Assembly: GCA_938009905.1 (NCBI GenBank)
Contig: CALLGK010000021.1
Span: forward strand, 1 to 62,159
Direction of reading: 5' to 3'
DNA length: 62,159 nt
Source of the DNA: an uncultured Acidimicrobiales bacterium
GTDB lineage: Bacteria; Actinomycetota; Acidimicrobiia; Acidimicrobiales; SZUA-35
In this document: positions 29,417 to 37,997 of the stretch, one piece after another
How the letters are laid out: each line of letters opens with the position of its first letter
Position numbering within the stretch: the stretch's first letter is position 1
Program-made: the position numbers and the translations under genes
The notes under the pieces: model-generated
Seen by the model: the letters and a program-made list of their open reading frames with translations, nothing else
Database searches by the model: none
Told to the model about the DNA's origin: nothing

Positions 29417-31213
29417 TTATGGCGTGAGCCTGATGATTGAGTCGCTTCCGGTGCTGGTGCTCACGTAGATCGATCCGTCGGCGGCTTGATGCACGGCACG
29501 AAGACGGCCGAACTCGCCGTCGAGAATGGTGCGCTGACCGAGATACAGATTCTCGTCGTTGAAGAACAGCAATCGAAGGGTTTGATTCTTCAGTGCAGCC
29601 ACGCCAAGCCCGCCATTGAGCGAGCCCCAAGCTGGGTCGTCAAACCACTCACCTCCGGACAGCGCCAACGTGAACCCGCCGGTTGACCACTCGGCTGCCT
29701 TGGCGTTGGGGAGCGACAGGTTGGTCATGGGAACCGACTCGTTGTAACCCGGCACGGGGTTCCATCCCGCGTTGGCCCCCGGCACCAGGCGGTTGACCTC
29801 GTCGTTCACGCGGGGTCCGTGTTCGACCGCCCACATCTCGCCGGTGGTGGGGCGAGGCGAGAGGCCCTGCACGTTGCGGTGCCCGTAGGAGTAGACGAGT
29901 TGCGCCGCCGGGTTCAGGTCGGACGCGAACGGATTGTCGAAGACCGGACCGCCGGTTGCCGGGTCGATCCGAAGCACCTTGCCGCCAAGCGAGGTGATGT
30001 TCTGGGGGAGCGAGCCAACCGCTGAGTCGCCGGTCCCGACGAACAGGTGACCAGCCGGGTCGAACTCGAGTTGGCAACCACCGTGTCGGCCAGATGCGAT
30101 CGGCAGGCCCCCAACCAGAGGGTCTTGTGCTCGCATGGCCGACGTGCGGTCGGCCGACAATGTCCATGCCAACACCTGAATCTCGCGAGGGCTGCTGTGT
30201 CCCTGGCAGGTATAGAACCGGCGGTTCTCGGCGAAGTTTGGATCAACGGCAAGCCCCATGAGGCCCGTCTCTGAGTTGACGAACAAATCGCTGAAGTCGG
30301 CCGTGATCGATGTGATTGTGCCGTCTGGCGCAATCAGCTCAAGGCCGCCGGGGCGCTCGGTGACAAGCAACGACCCGTCCGGCAGCGACTCGATGTCCCA
30401 CGGGATCACCAAGCCCGTTGCGACGACTTCGGTCCGGATCGTTGGCGGAGTCGGGAAACGACCCTGGTATTCGGGGAGGGCCATGACGGCGCCTGCAAAC
30501 TCTCGCAACGGCAGGCCACGGTCGACCTCGCCAATCCAGAATGCGAGCCCCTCGGGCTCGGGCAACCGTTTGAGAAGCCCGAGGAAGACGAGTGTGGTGA
30601 TCACCTCGCCGTTGGTGATGGCTCGGTGCTCGGGCGACTCAGAAACGGTTGCGATGAACTCACCAAGGGTGAGTCGTCCACTGTCGATCTCTTCAGTCCA
30701 AAACGCCAGACCTTCGGCATCGGGTGCTCGTCCGAGTGATCGTCCGTAGATCGCAGCCACGACCTCTTCCGTCGTCTGAGCTGCCGCGAGCTCGGCGAAC
30801 TCTGCTCCCTCGAGAAACTGATCGGCGATGGAGCTCAGCGGTTGGCCAGTTCGAAAGCGGCCGACCCAAAAGTCGAGCCCGCCTGGGTCGGGGCGACGAT
30901 CGAAGACGGAGCGATACAGACGAAAGATTGGTGCGATCGACCCGTCAAACTCAGGCGACGAGATCAGATCTTCGATGAGCACTTCTGGCGCTTGTCCTGC
31001 TCGCATGCGATCGGCCCAGAACTGAAGACCGGCTGCGTCTGGACCACGAGACAAGATGTCGCGATAGGCCTGGTCGACGAACGACTCTTCGGTGGGGAAC
31101 CGCCCTTCGTTCACGGTGCCAGCGGCTGCCGGGGGTGCCACAAGGTGAACCGGTGCGGTTACCGCAGCAAGTAAGGCGATGACGATGGCGAATCCGAGCG
31201 CGACTCGTTTCAT
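29417..31213 (-). CDS. secreted DUF4214-repeat protein fused to PQQ-dependent sugar (glucose/sorbosone) dehydrogenase-like domain
   Basis: Signal peptide MKRVALGFAIVIALLAAV; four DUF4214-like repeats (YRDILSRGPDAAGLQFWADRM, YRSVFDRRPDPGGLDFW...); GSDH motifs (IPWDIESLPDGSLLVTERPGGL, YSYGHRNVQGL, EHGPRVNDEVNRL). Confidence 0.85.
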   Translation of the reverse strand: MKRVALGFAIVIALLAAVTAPVHLVAPPAAAGTVNEGRFPTEESFVDQAYRDILSRGPDAAGLQFWADRMRAGQAPEVLIEDLISSPEFDGSIAPIFRLYRSVFDRRPDPGGLDFWVGRFRTGQPLSSIADQFLEGAEFAELAAAQTTEEVVAAIYGRSLGRAPDAEGLAFWTEEIDSGRLTLGEFIATVSESPEHRAITNGEVITTLVFLGLLKRLPEPEGLAFWIGEVDRGLPLREFAGAVMALPEYQGRFPTPPTIRTEVVATGLVIPWDIESLPDGSLLVTERPGGLELIAPDGTITSITADFSDLFVNSETGLMGLAVDPNFAENRRFYTCQGHSSPREIQVLAWTLSADRTSAMRAQDPLVGGLPIASGRHGGCQLEFDPAGHLFVGTGDSAVGSLPQNITSLGGKVLRIDPATGGPVFDNPFASDLNPAAQLVYSYGHRNVQGLSPRPTTGEMWAVEHGPRVNDEVNRLVPGANAGWNPVPGYNESVPMTNLSLPNAKAAEWSTGGFTLALSGGEWFDDPAWGSLNGGLGVAALKNQTLRLLFFNDENLYLGQRTILDGEFGRLRAVHQAADGSIYVSTSTGSDSIIRLTP

Positions 31214-31331
31214 GGGCCTCAAGGTAGCGACCACGAATTTGCTGATGGGGTCGACTGCCAAGAGTTCAGAAGTCGGACCATCGCTCGGTTGGGCTGGACG
31301 TCGTGATTGAGGCGACGGATAGGGTCGTGGC

Positions 31332-32438
31332 ATGACCGATCTGTTCGCGCTGACCGCTGAGTTGGTGGACCGGCCTTCTGTGTCGTTCGAAGAAGGCCCG
31401 TTCGTCGACTGGCTCGAGACCGAGCTGCGGGCGTGCAGCCACCTTGAGGTTGATCGCATCGGAGACAACCTGATTGCGCGCACCAATTTGGGACTCAGCC
31501 AGCGGCTGATTCTTGCTGGCCACACCGACACGGTGCCGGTGGCCACGAGCGATGACCTTCCCGGCGGGTCCAACGCCGCGGCTCGCATCGAGGGCGACAC
31601 CCTGTGGGGCGTCGGATCGTCCGACATGAAGGGCGGCCTTGCGGTGTTTCTCGACATCGCCCGAACGGTTCCCGACCCGGCGATGGACCTCACGTTTGTG
31701 TTCTACGCCCGGGAAGAGGTCGCGCAGGAGCACAACGGCCTCATCGAGATCGCGGCAACTCGCCCTGATCTGCTCGAAGCCGACTGTGCGATTCTCGGCG
31801 AACCAACTGACGGCGTGATCGAGGCCGGGTGTCAGGGCGCCATGCGGATCGAAGTGGAGCTGGCGGGAGCGCGGGCCCACACCGCCCGCCCCTGGATGGG
31901 ACGCAACGCCATTCACCGGCTTGGTGACCTTCTGGCCACCCTCGCCTCCTACGAGTCGCGCAAACCAACGATCGACGGCTGCACCTATGGCGAAACGGTT
32001 CAGGCGGTGCACGTAGAAGGGGGAGTGGCGGGCAACGTGGTGCCCGACCGGGCCATGGTGCGGATTCACCATCGCTACGCCCCAGACCGATCGGCTGCGG
32101 AAGCCGAGACCTTCCTTCGCGAACTGCTCGCCCCGCATCTTGACGATGGCGATTCCATCACGGTTGTCGACTCGAGTGCGGCGTGCCCGCCCTCGCTCCG
32201 TCACCCACTGCTCGAACAGCTACGAGACGGCGGGGGCGAGTTCGACCCAGTTGAGGTGCGAGCAAAGCTCGGCTGGACAGACGTCGCTCGGTTTGCCGAG
32301 CTGGGGGTTCCCGCCACCAACTTCGGATCTGGCGATCCAACCATCGCCCACACCGCCCACGAGCATCTGATGCGAGACTCCATCGAACGAACAGGTGCTG
32401 CCATCCGGTCGCTGGTCACCGGAAACCGGCAGGTTTAG
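31332..32438 (+). CDS. dapE: succinyl-diaminopimelate desuccinylase
   Basis: M20 motifs LAGHTDTVPV, WGVGSSDMKGGLAVFLDIA, ARAHTARPWMGRNAIH. Confidence 0.92.
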   Translation: MTDLFALTAELVDRPSVSFEEGPFVDWLETELRACSHLEVDRIGDNLIARTNLGLSQRLILAGHTDTVPVATSDDLPGGSNAAARIEGDTLWGVGSSDMKGGLAVFLDIARTVPDPAMDLTFVFYAREEVAQEHNGLIEIAATRPDLLEADCAILGEPTDGVIEAGCQGAMRIEVELAGARAHTARPWMGRNAIHRLGDLLATLASYESRKPTIDGCTYGETVQAVHVEGGVAGNVVPDRAMVRIHHRYAPDRSAAEAETFLRELLAPHLDDGDSITVVDSSAACPPSLRHPLLEQLRDGGGEFDPVEVRAKLGWTDVARFAELGVPATNFGSGDPTIAHTAHEHLMRDSIERTGAAIRSLVTGNRQV

Positions 32439-32556
32439 TCCGCCGGGTCTAGCGCCGATGTAAAGAACAGAGCTACAGTTCTCTGAAACAAATAGTACGA
32501 GCTTCAAACAATTCGGCGCCGCCGAGCGGACGCCGACCTTCGGGAAGGGGATCCCC

Positions 32557-33363
32557 GTGCGCAAGAACATTGAACCCTCGAGCCTGGCTCGAGACGATCG
32601 TTTCCAACGCCAGACCACTGAAGAACGTTTCAAAGATCTGCGCGACACCATGGAGGTCGGCAAGGTCGATCCCAAGGCTGAAGACGTGGCTGACCGTGCC
32701 CGTCGTCGCATGCACGGCATCTTTGTGGGCGAGATCCAGGCTCTCGAAGGTGCTGGACGTACGGCGTTCGACTTCGGCACAGACGAGGTGCCTTACGAGC
32801 TCAAGCTCGACATGGCCCGTCAGTGCTGGGACGAGGCTCGCCACTGCGAGATCTCGATCAAGCTGGCCGAGCACATGGGTGGCGAGCTCGGCGAATACGT
32901 CGAATCAACCACATTGTTCGAAGCCGCGTGCCACGACGATCCTGTGTTCCGCCTCGCCGGTGTGAACCGTGCGCTCGAAGGCCTCGCCATCGACGTGTTC
33001 ACCCAGATGCGTGACTTCGGTCAAGAGATGGGCGATCCGGTGCTCGAGTACTGCGAGGACTACATGCTCGCCGACGAGGTCACCCACGTGCGCATGGGCT
33101 CGAAGTGGCTGCGAGCAGTCACCGAAGACGATCCAGAGCGCCGCAAGGCCGCCATCGAGTTCCAGCGCGTTGTCGATGGACTGTTCAACTTCCGTGGTCA
33201 GCGTGGCGAAGAGCGCGACGCTCCGATTCGCCTTGCTCGTCAGTTCCGCAAGATGGCCGGGTTCACCGACGGCGAGGTCGACGAGATTCTCGAGACGTCG
33301 ATGAAGCAGCGGGCTGAGGTCGACGCCGAGCGTATGGCTCGCTCGATCATGTCCGAGGACTAG
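32557..33363 (+). CDS. ferritin-like (DUF455-type) protein
   Basis: E/H-rich helices: GEIQALEGAG, QCWDEARHCE, ADEVTHVRMG. Confidence 0.75.
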   Translation: MRKNIEPSSLARDDRFQRQTTEERFKDLRDTMEVGKVDPKAEDVADRARRRMHGIFVGEIQALEGAGRTAFDFGTDEVPYELKLDMARQCWDEARHCEISIKLAEHMGGELGEYVESTTLFEAACHDDPVFRLAGVNRALEGLAIDVFTQMRDFGQEMGDPVLEYCEDYMLADEVTHVRMGSKWLRAVTEDDPERRKAAIEFQRVVDGLFNFRGQRGEERDAPIRLARQFRKMAGFTDGEVDEILETSMKQRAEVDAERMARSIMSED

Positions 33364-33399
33364 CTCGAACCTCGGTTCGTAGAACCAACACAAGATCCC

Positions 33400-33445
33400 A
33401 AAACGAGTGAGGCCCCCACCACACGGCGGGGGCCCCACTCGTTTT
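33400..33445. terminator. bidirectional intrinsic terminator between ferritin-like gene and lexA
   Basis: AAAACGAGTGAGGCCCCC-ACCACACGGC-GGGGGCCCCACTCGTTTT. Confidence 0.93.
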
Positions 33446-33474
33446 CGTTCACGCTTGTCCGGCGTTGGTTTCGT

Positions 33475-34116
33475 CTACATGCGGCGCATAACGGTGACGA
33501 CTCGTCCGTAGATCTCGACCTCGTCTGGTGCGAAGCGCATCGGCTCAAGGCGCTCGTTGTGAGGCTCGAGCACGACCTGCTTGGCCTTGGCGTCCTTGCG
33601 ATAGGTCTTGACCGTCGCCTCTTCGCCCGGGATCCCGGCAACGACGATGTCGCCGTTACTTGCCGTCGACTGCATGCGAGCGACCACATAGTCGCCGTCG
33701 AGAATGCCAGCGTCGATCATCGAGTCGCCTCGGACGGTCAGCATGAACAAGTCGCCGTCGCCGGTGAGGTCGGCCGGAACAGGAAGCGTCTCTTCGATGT
33801 GTTCCTGAGCGAGCACGTCTGTACCGGCTGCGACGTTGCCGACGAGGGGTACGTGGCGGACCGGACGTCGTTCAATATCTGAAGCACCAGAGTTTGGATC
33901 CCATCGGACTTCGATAGCCCGCGGCTTCGTTGGGTCTCGATGGAGGTACCCCTCGCGCTGCAGCGTGGCTAGGTGGCTGTGCACCGTGGAAGGGGAGGTG
34001 AGGCCGACAGCCTCACCGATCTCGCGGACCGACGGCGGGAAGCCCCGGTTGCGCATTTGTTCCGTAATGAACTCGAGGATCGAACGCTGTCGATCGGTGA
34101 GCTGATGATCTCCCAT
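33475..34116 (-). CDS. lexA: LexA repressor
   Basis: LTDRQRSILEFITEQMRNRGFPPSVREIGEAVGLTSPSTVHSHL, GNVAAG cleavage region, VRGDSMIDAGILDGDYV; start at 34116. Confidence 0.97.
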   Translation of the reverse strand: MGDHQLTDRQRSILEFITEQMRNRGFPPSVREIGEAVGLTSPSTVHSHLATLQREGYLHRDPTKPRAIEVRWDPNSGASDIERRPVRHVPLVGNVAAGTDVLAQEHIEETLPVPADLTGDGDLFMLTVRGDSMIDAGILDGDYVVARMQSTASNGDIVVAGIPGEEATVKTYRKDAKAKQVVLEPHNERLEPMRFAPDEVEIYGRVVTVMRRM

Positions 34117-34129
34117 AGGAGCCTCCAGT

Positions 34130-34143
34130 CGAACAGGTGTTTG
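34130..34143. promoter_or_regulatory. LexA/SOS box
   Basis: CGAACAGGTGTTTG, matches CGAACRNRYGTTYG. Confidence 0.85.
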
Positions 34144-34247
34144 GGGAGTATGCCATGAACGGGGGTACAAGTGTTCGATATCGCAAGAAGTTCTGCTGGT
34201 CAGTTGCGTGCGTGGTCGGCTCCGTCCGCTGCCGATGCCGAGCCTGG

Positions 34248-34261
34248 CAAACATTTGTTCG
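34248..34261. promoter_or_regulatory. LexA/SOS box
   Basis: CAAACATTTGTTCG; reverse complement CGAACAAATGTTTG matches the consensus. Confidence 0.85.
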
Positions 34262-34277
34262 ATTGAGGGGTTGCAAT

Positions 34278-34291
34278 CGAACGCCCGTTCG
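34278..34291. promoter_or_regulatory. LexA/SOS box
   Basis: CGAACGCCCGTTCG, both half-sites perfect. Confidence 0.85.
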
Positions 34292-34313
34292 TGTTGACTG
34301 TCGAACAGAGCAG

Positions 34314-34327
34314 CGAACACGTGTTCG
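34314..34327. promoter_or_regulatory. LexA/SOS box
   Basis: CGAACACGTGTTCG, fully palindromic. Confidence 0.9.
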
Positions 34328-34516
34328 TTGCAACTTCCTCGGGCGGAACACGCTTGCGGGGTCTCACCACCCCCAAGCGTGCCGTGGAGCAGAGAACCGT
34401 CGAGTCGAACCTCGATGCACCGGCAGATTCGGTCCTGTGATTCCGCAGTCCTGATGTGTTGAGGCACCGAGGACCCGGGCAGAACCGTCCCTAGCGGGAC
34501 GAGCGGGTACGGCTCG

Positions 34517-34553
34517 GGGTGGGCACCGGACGCGGCGGATCCGGTGCCCACCC
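34517..34553. other. strong hairpin in leader between LexA boxes and the 34632 CDS (attenuator/terminator-like)
   Basis: GGGTGGGCACCGGA-CGCGGCGGA-TCCGGTGCCCACCC, 14-bp perfect stem. Confidence 0.8.
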
Positions 34554-34631
34554 AGTTGGTTTCTTCAGCACCCCGCACAGTTCACCCGCACCGACAGTTC
34601 ACTGTCACACCCCATCAGGAGAATGGAATCC

Positions 34632-35162
34632 ATGGTCGCTCTCATCAGCCCACAGCCCGGCATCATCAACCAGCCTCGATTCCGTCCTGCACCGCACCAA
34701 AACCAGTACGGCCCTGCTCAGCACGGACTGCATCGTCCCGCTCGATCGGGTGCTCGTCACTTGCACGCCGTGCCCGCGTTCGGTGAGCTGCCCGAGATTG
34801 CGCTCCCTGAGATCGCACTGCCTGAGATCGCACTGCCTGAGATCGCACTGCCTGAGATCGCCCTGCCTGATTTCGAGCTCGGTCGGCGCCTGGCCGCAGC
34901 GGTTCCCCCGTTGCGTCCAATGCTGCTGTGGCTCGACGACGTTGTTGACCTGCTTCGGTGGGGTGGCTCGGCCGCCGTTCGGTTCGCCATCCTCGCCATT
35001 GCGCTGTGTGTTGCGGTCGTGTCGGTCCGTCTCTCGCAGGGCGTGCCGCCCGCTGATGTCTCGACACCGTTCACGCCAACCGGCGTGCAAGTATCCCCAA
35101 CTTCCGGGGGATCAGCGGCGGCGAATGGCGACGTCGTGCTGAGTTTTTCGACCACGGGTTAG
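34632..35162 (+). CDS. single-TM protein with (LPEIA)n repeats, lexA-divergent; candidate SOS-induced division inhibitor
   Basis: AGGAG RBS 11 nt before ATG 34632 (alternative ATG 34623); PEIALPEIALPEIALPEIALPEIALPDF; TM AAVRFAILAIALCVAVVSV; lies between lexA and nrdR. Confidence 0.75.
   Translation: MVALISPQPGIINQPRFRPAPHQNQYGPAQHGLHRPARSGARHLHAVPAFGELPEIALPEIALPEIALPEIALPEIALPDFELGRRLAAAVPPLRPMLLWLDDVVDLLRWGGSAAVRFAILAIALCVAVVSVRLSQGVPPADVSTPFTPTGVQVSPTSGGSAAANGDVVLSFSTTG
34788..34877 (+). repeat. 15-bp tandem repeat (about 6 copies) within CDS
   Basis: ctgcctgagatcgca units encoding LPEIA; central copies identical. Confidence 0.95.
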
Positions 35163-35245
35163 CCCGTTTCGTTGCCATTCGGTGACATCTCATTGTCGTC
35201 GCGCTGAGAGCACCTCGAACGCGCGTCGGGCGGTACGGTGGGACA

Positions 35246-35695
35246 ATGCGTTGCGCAACGTGTGGAGGGTCTGAATCGAAGGTCATCGACTCGCGCTCCG
35301 CCGACGACGACACCACGATTCGGCGTCGCCGGCAATGCATGGCGTGTGACCATCGGTTCACCACCTTCGAGCGTCTCGAAGAGGTGCCTGTCTTTGTCGT
35401 GAAGCGCAACGGTGATCGAGAGCCCTTCGACAGGCGCAACATCGTGGCCGGGCTGCAAGCCTCCGCGGTCGGTCGCCCCTTTGAATCGGCTGATTTCGAT
35501 CGCATTGCGTGCGCCGTAGAAGACGAGGCCCGGCTCATCGGCAGTGAGGTGTCGTCCGAGTGGGTCGGAATTGCGGTGCTCGAACAGCTGAGAACGGTCG
35601 ACATCGTGGCTGCGTTGCGGTTTGCGAGTGTCTACAAAGGCTTCACTGAAGCCGCCGACTTCGAGCGAGAACTTCGGCTGATTAAGCGGGACTAG
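35246..35695 (+). CDS. nrdR: transcriptional repressor NrdR
   Basis: MRCATCGGSESKVIDSRSADDDTTIRRRRQCMACDHRFTTFE, ATP-cone. Confidence 0.97.
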   Translation: MRCATCGGSESKVIDSRSADDDTTIRRRRQCMACDHRFTTFERLEEVPVFVVKRNGDREPFDRRNIVAGLQASAVGRPFESADFDRIACAVEDEARLIGSEVSSEWVGIAVLEQLRTVDIVAALRFASVYKGFTEAADFERELRLIKRD

Positions 35696-35772
35696 AGCCT
35701 GTTGACGCCCCTTCGTCCAGGGCGTCCCGATTGGAACCTCATTGCCGGGGTCGCGATGCCGATTGATGCTGG

Positions 35773-37221
35773 ATGGGCGAACGCCAACTTCTCGCGCCAA
35801 CGCCGGCCCAACGATCGCGCCGCTCGCCTCTTCTGAGGCGACGTGGGCGCAGCGCGTTCGGTGTGTTGGCATTGCTGAGTGGTTTGCTGGTGCTGCCAGC
35901 CGACAGTGCGTTGTCCCAAGAGGGTCCAGATCAGGGGCAACAGGAGGAAGCTCCAGAGGGCGAAACCCCCGCTGAAGAGGAGCTGCCAGAAATCGAGCTC
36001 GATCTGCCTGATTCGGTTGACGACCTCGACGTTGGACCAGGTGGCCCTCCACCTCGAGTGTTGCCATCGGGTGATCTGTCCAACGTGCGCCTTGCTGATC
36101 TCATCCCGAACCCAGAGCTCATTCACCCCGATCTTCCTGGCGGGATCACTGTCAACCCGTCGTCGCTCGGTCCGCTGGCGTCTGACCTAAATCAAGCTCG
36201 CGCCGATTTGATTGATGCTCGTGACCGGCTGGCCGAATCTCGCACGAACTTCGACCTTGCCTCGCTGCGCGTTTCGGCGATCGACGCTGAGCTCGACATC
36301 GCCATTGAGGCGAGCCAGTCAACGTCTGTCGCAGAGATTGAGGCAACAGACGACTTGCGAGGATTCGCAGTGAGCGCATTCGTGGGATCAGAAGAGCTGG
36401 GTGAATTGGCCTTCGCAAACGACCTCGACTCGATGAGCCTGACGACGCTGGCCGAGGAAGCAGAGACCTTCCTGAGCACCACGATGCTCGACGCGGTCGA
36501 CGACGCGAGCAGCGCTGATTCGACGATGGCTGAGCTTCGGCTCGAACGGTTGTTGCAAGAGGCCGAGCGAAATGCAGCAGCCAACAACCGAGAAGTTGCC
36601 CTTGCCGACATCGCATCGGCAGAAGAGCGCATTGACACGCTTGGGCCAGAGCTCGAAGCAAGCATCTTGCAGCTCCAGGTTGAGGGCACTGACATGCCGC
36701 TCGTTGTGCTCGATGCGTATTACACCGCAGCAGACAACTTCCGCCGTGACCGACCCTCATGTCGGGTGAGTTGGCATCAACTCGCCGGCATTGGTCGAGT
36801 CGAGAGCGGACACGGGACCTTCGGAGGGAGCGTCGTTGGTCGAGATGGTCGAACCAGCGACGAAATCCTTGGCCCCGTGCTCGACGGTGACCCGTGGCTT
36901 GCGATCCCCGACACCGATGGTGGCAAGTACGACCTCGACACCGTCTGGGATCGAGCTGTCGGTCCGATGCAGTTCATCCCCGGCAGTTGGGCTCGTCACG
37001 GTCAGGATGGCAACGGCGACGGTGTGGTCGACCCGCACAACCTCTATGACGCCGCGATGGCGGCGGCCAGCCATCTGTGTGCCTCATCCGGCAATCTCGA
37101 TCAGCGAGCCAACTACCAACGGGCCCTTCTTGGCTACAACCGTTCGACGGCCTATGGCTTGCTGGTGATGGGATATGCGGACGAGTACCTGGAAGCGCTC
37201 GATCTCGCTCCTAACTACTGA
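35773..37221 (+). CDS. secreted lytic transglycosylase-like protein with N-terminal coiled coil
   Basis: C-terminal HQLAGIGRVESGHG..GPMQFIPGSWARHGQDGNGDGVVDPHNLYDAAMAAASHLC..LLGYN. Confidence 0.85.
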   Translation: MGERQLLAPTPAQRSRRSPLLRRRGRSAFGVLALLSGLLVLPADSALSQEGPDQGQQEEAPEGETPAEEELPEIELDLPDSVDDLDVGPGGPPPRVLPSGDLSNVRLADLIPNPELIHPDLPGGITVNPSSLGPLASDLNQARADLIDARDRLAESRTNFDLASLRVSAIDAELDIAIEASQSTSVAEIEATDDLRGFAVSAFVGSEELGELAFANDLDSMSLTTLAEEAETFLSTTMLDAVDDASSADSTMAELRLERLLQEAERNAAANNREVALADIASAEERIDTLGPELEASILQLQVEGTDMPLVVLDAYYTAADNFRRDRPSCRVSWHQLAGIGRVESGHGTFGGSVVGRDGRTSDEILGPVLDGDPWLAIPDTDGGKYDLDTVWDRAVGPMQFIPGSWARHGQDGNGDGVVDPHNLYDAAMAAASHLCASSGNLDQRANYQRALLGYNRSTAYGLLVMGYADEYLEALDLAPNY

Positions 37222-37235
37222 TCGACGGCTGGCAG

Positions 37236-37982
37236 CTACTGACGTCGGGTCCAGCGGCCAAACAGCATGTGGTCGTCGAGCCAGAGGCGTGACAACTCGA
37301 ATCGATCAACCGTGGCAGGTGTCGGCCCCACTGCAGGTCTGGCTGATTCGCCCGCGACAAGCGTGGGGGAGAGGGTCATGTTCCACTCGTCGATGAGGTC
37401 GTCGGCCACCAGCTGACCGTTGACACGGGGCCCGCCTTCAGCCAACACAATGGTGTGGCCTCGCTCGCCAAGAAGACGGATGGCCTCTCGCAGATCGACC
37501 CGTTCGTCTCCTGACTCGATGATGTCGACCTTGTCGGCGAGCTGGTTGCGCTTGGCGATTGGGGCATTCGCCGAGGTGAGCACGATGGGGCGATAGCCGG
37601 GCTCGTGAAGCAACGGGAGCGTTGGGTCGAGCTGCAAGCTCGACGACACGATGGCAATCGTCGCTCGTGCTGGCAGGCCACGATCGAGCCGCCGCCGCTG
37701 CGACTCCGGATTGGGATTGGCCGCCCGATACTCCTCGGCGTTCACCGTGGCCGCACCGACGAGGATCACCGACGGGACCTCGCGGAGCGCCCCGAACATC
37801 TGCTGATCGGCAGGCCCGCCGAGCGGCCCGGAGAGCCCTTCGACAGCCGTGCCTCCGTCAAGGCTCGAAACCATGTTGGTCATGACCCACGGACGGGCCG
37901 TGGTGCCAGGCCGATGTTCGTGGTGGATGTCGACGCGCGGGTGAACCGTGCGGTGCTCGTTGCCGGGAGTGAGGTCGATCAC
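37236..37982 (-). CDS. RibD C-terminal/dihydrofolate-reductase-like pyrimidine reductase family protein
   Basis: WVMTNMVSSLDGGTAVEGLSGPL, ILVGAATV, IVLAEGGPRVNGQLVADDLIDEWNMTLSP. Confidence 0.85.
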   Translation of the reverse strand: MIDLTPGNEHRTVHPRVDIHHEHRPGTTARPWVMTNMVSSLDGGTAVEGLSGPLGGPADQQMFGALREVPSVILVGAATVNAEEYRAANPNPESQRRRLDRGLPARATIAIVSSSLQLDPTLPLLHEPGYRPIVLTSANAPIAKRNQLADKVDIIESGDERVDLREAIRLLGERGHTIVLAEGGPRVNGQLVADDLIDEWNMTLSPTLVAGESARPAVGPTPATVDRFELSRLWLDDHMLFGRWTRRQ

Positions 37983-37997
37983 CCCGCCAGTATGGGC

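Noticed and set aside
31214-31693. N-terminal extension of the 29417 ORF
   Set aside because: The extension is antisense to dapE; a proper signal peptide starts at 31213.
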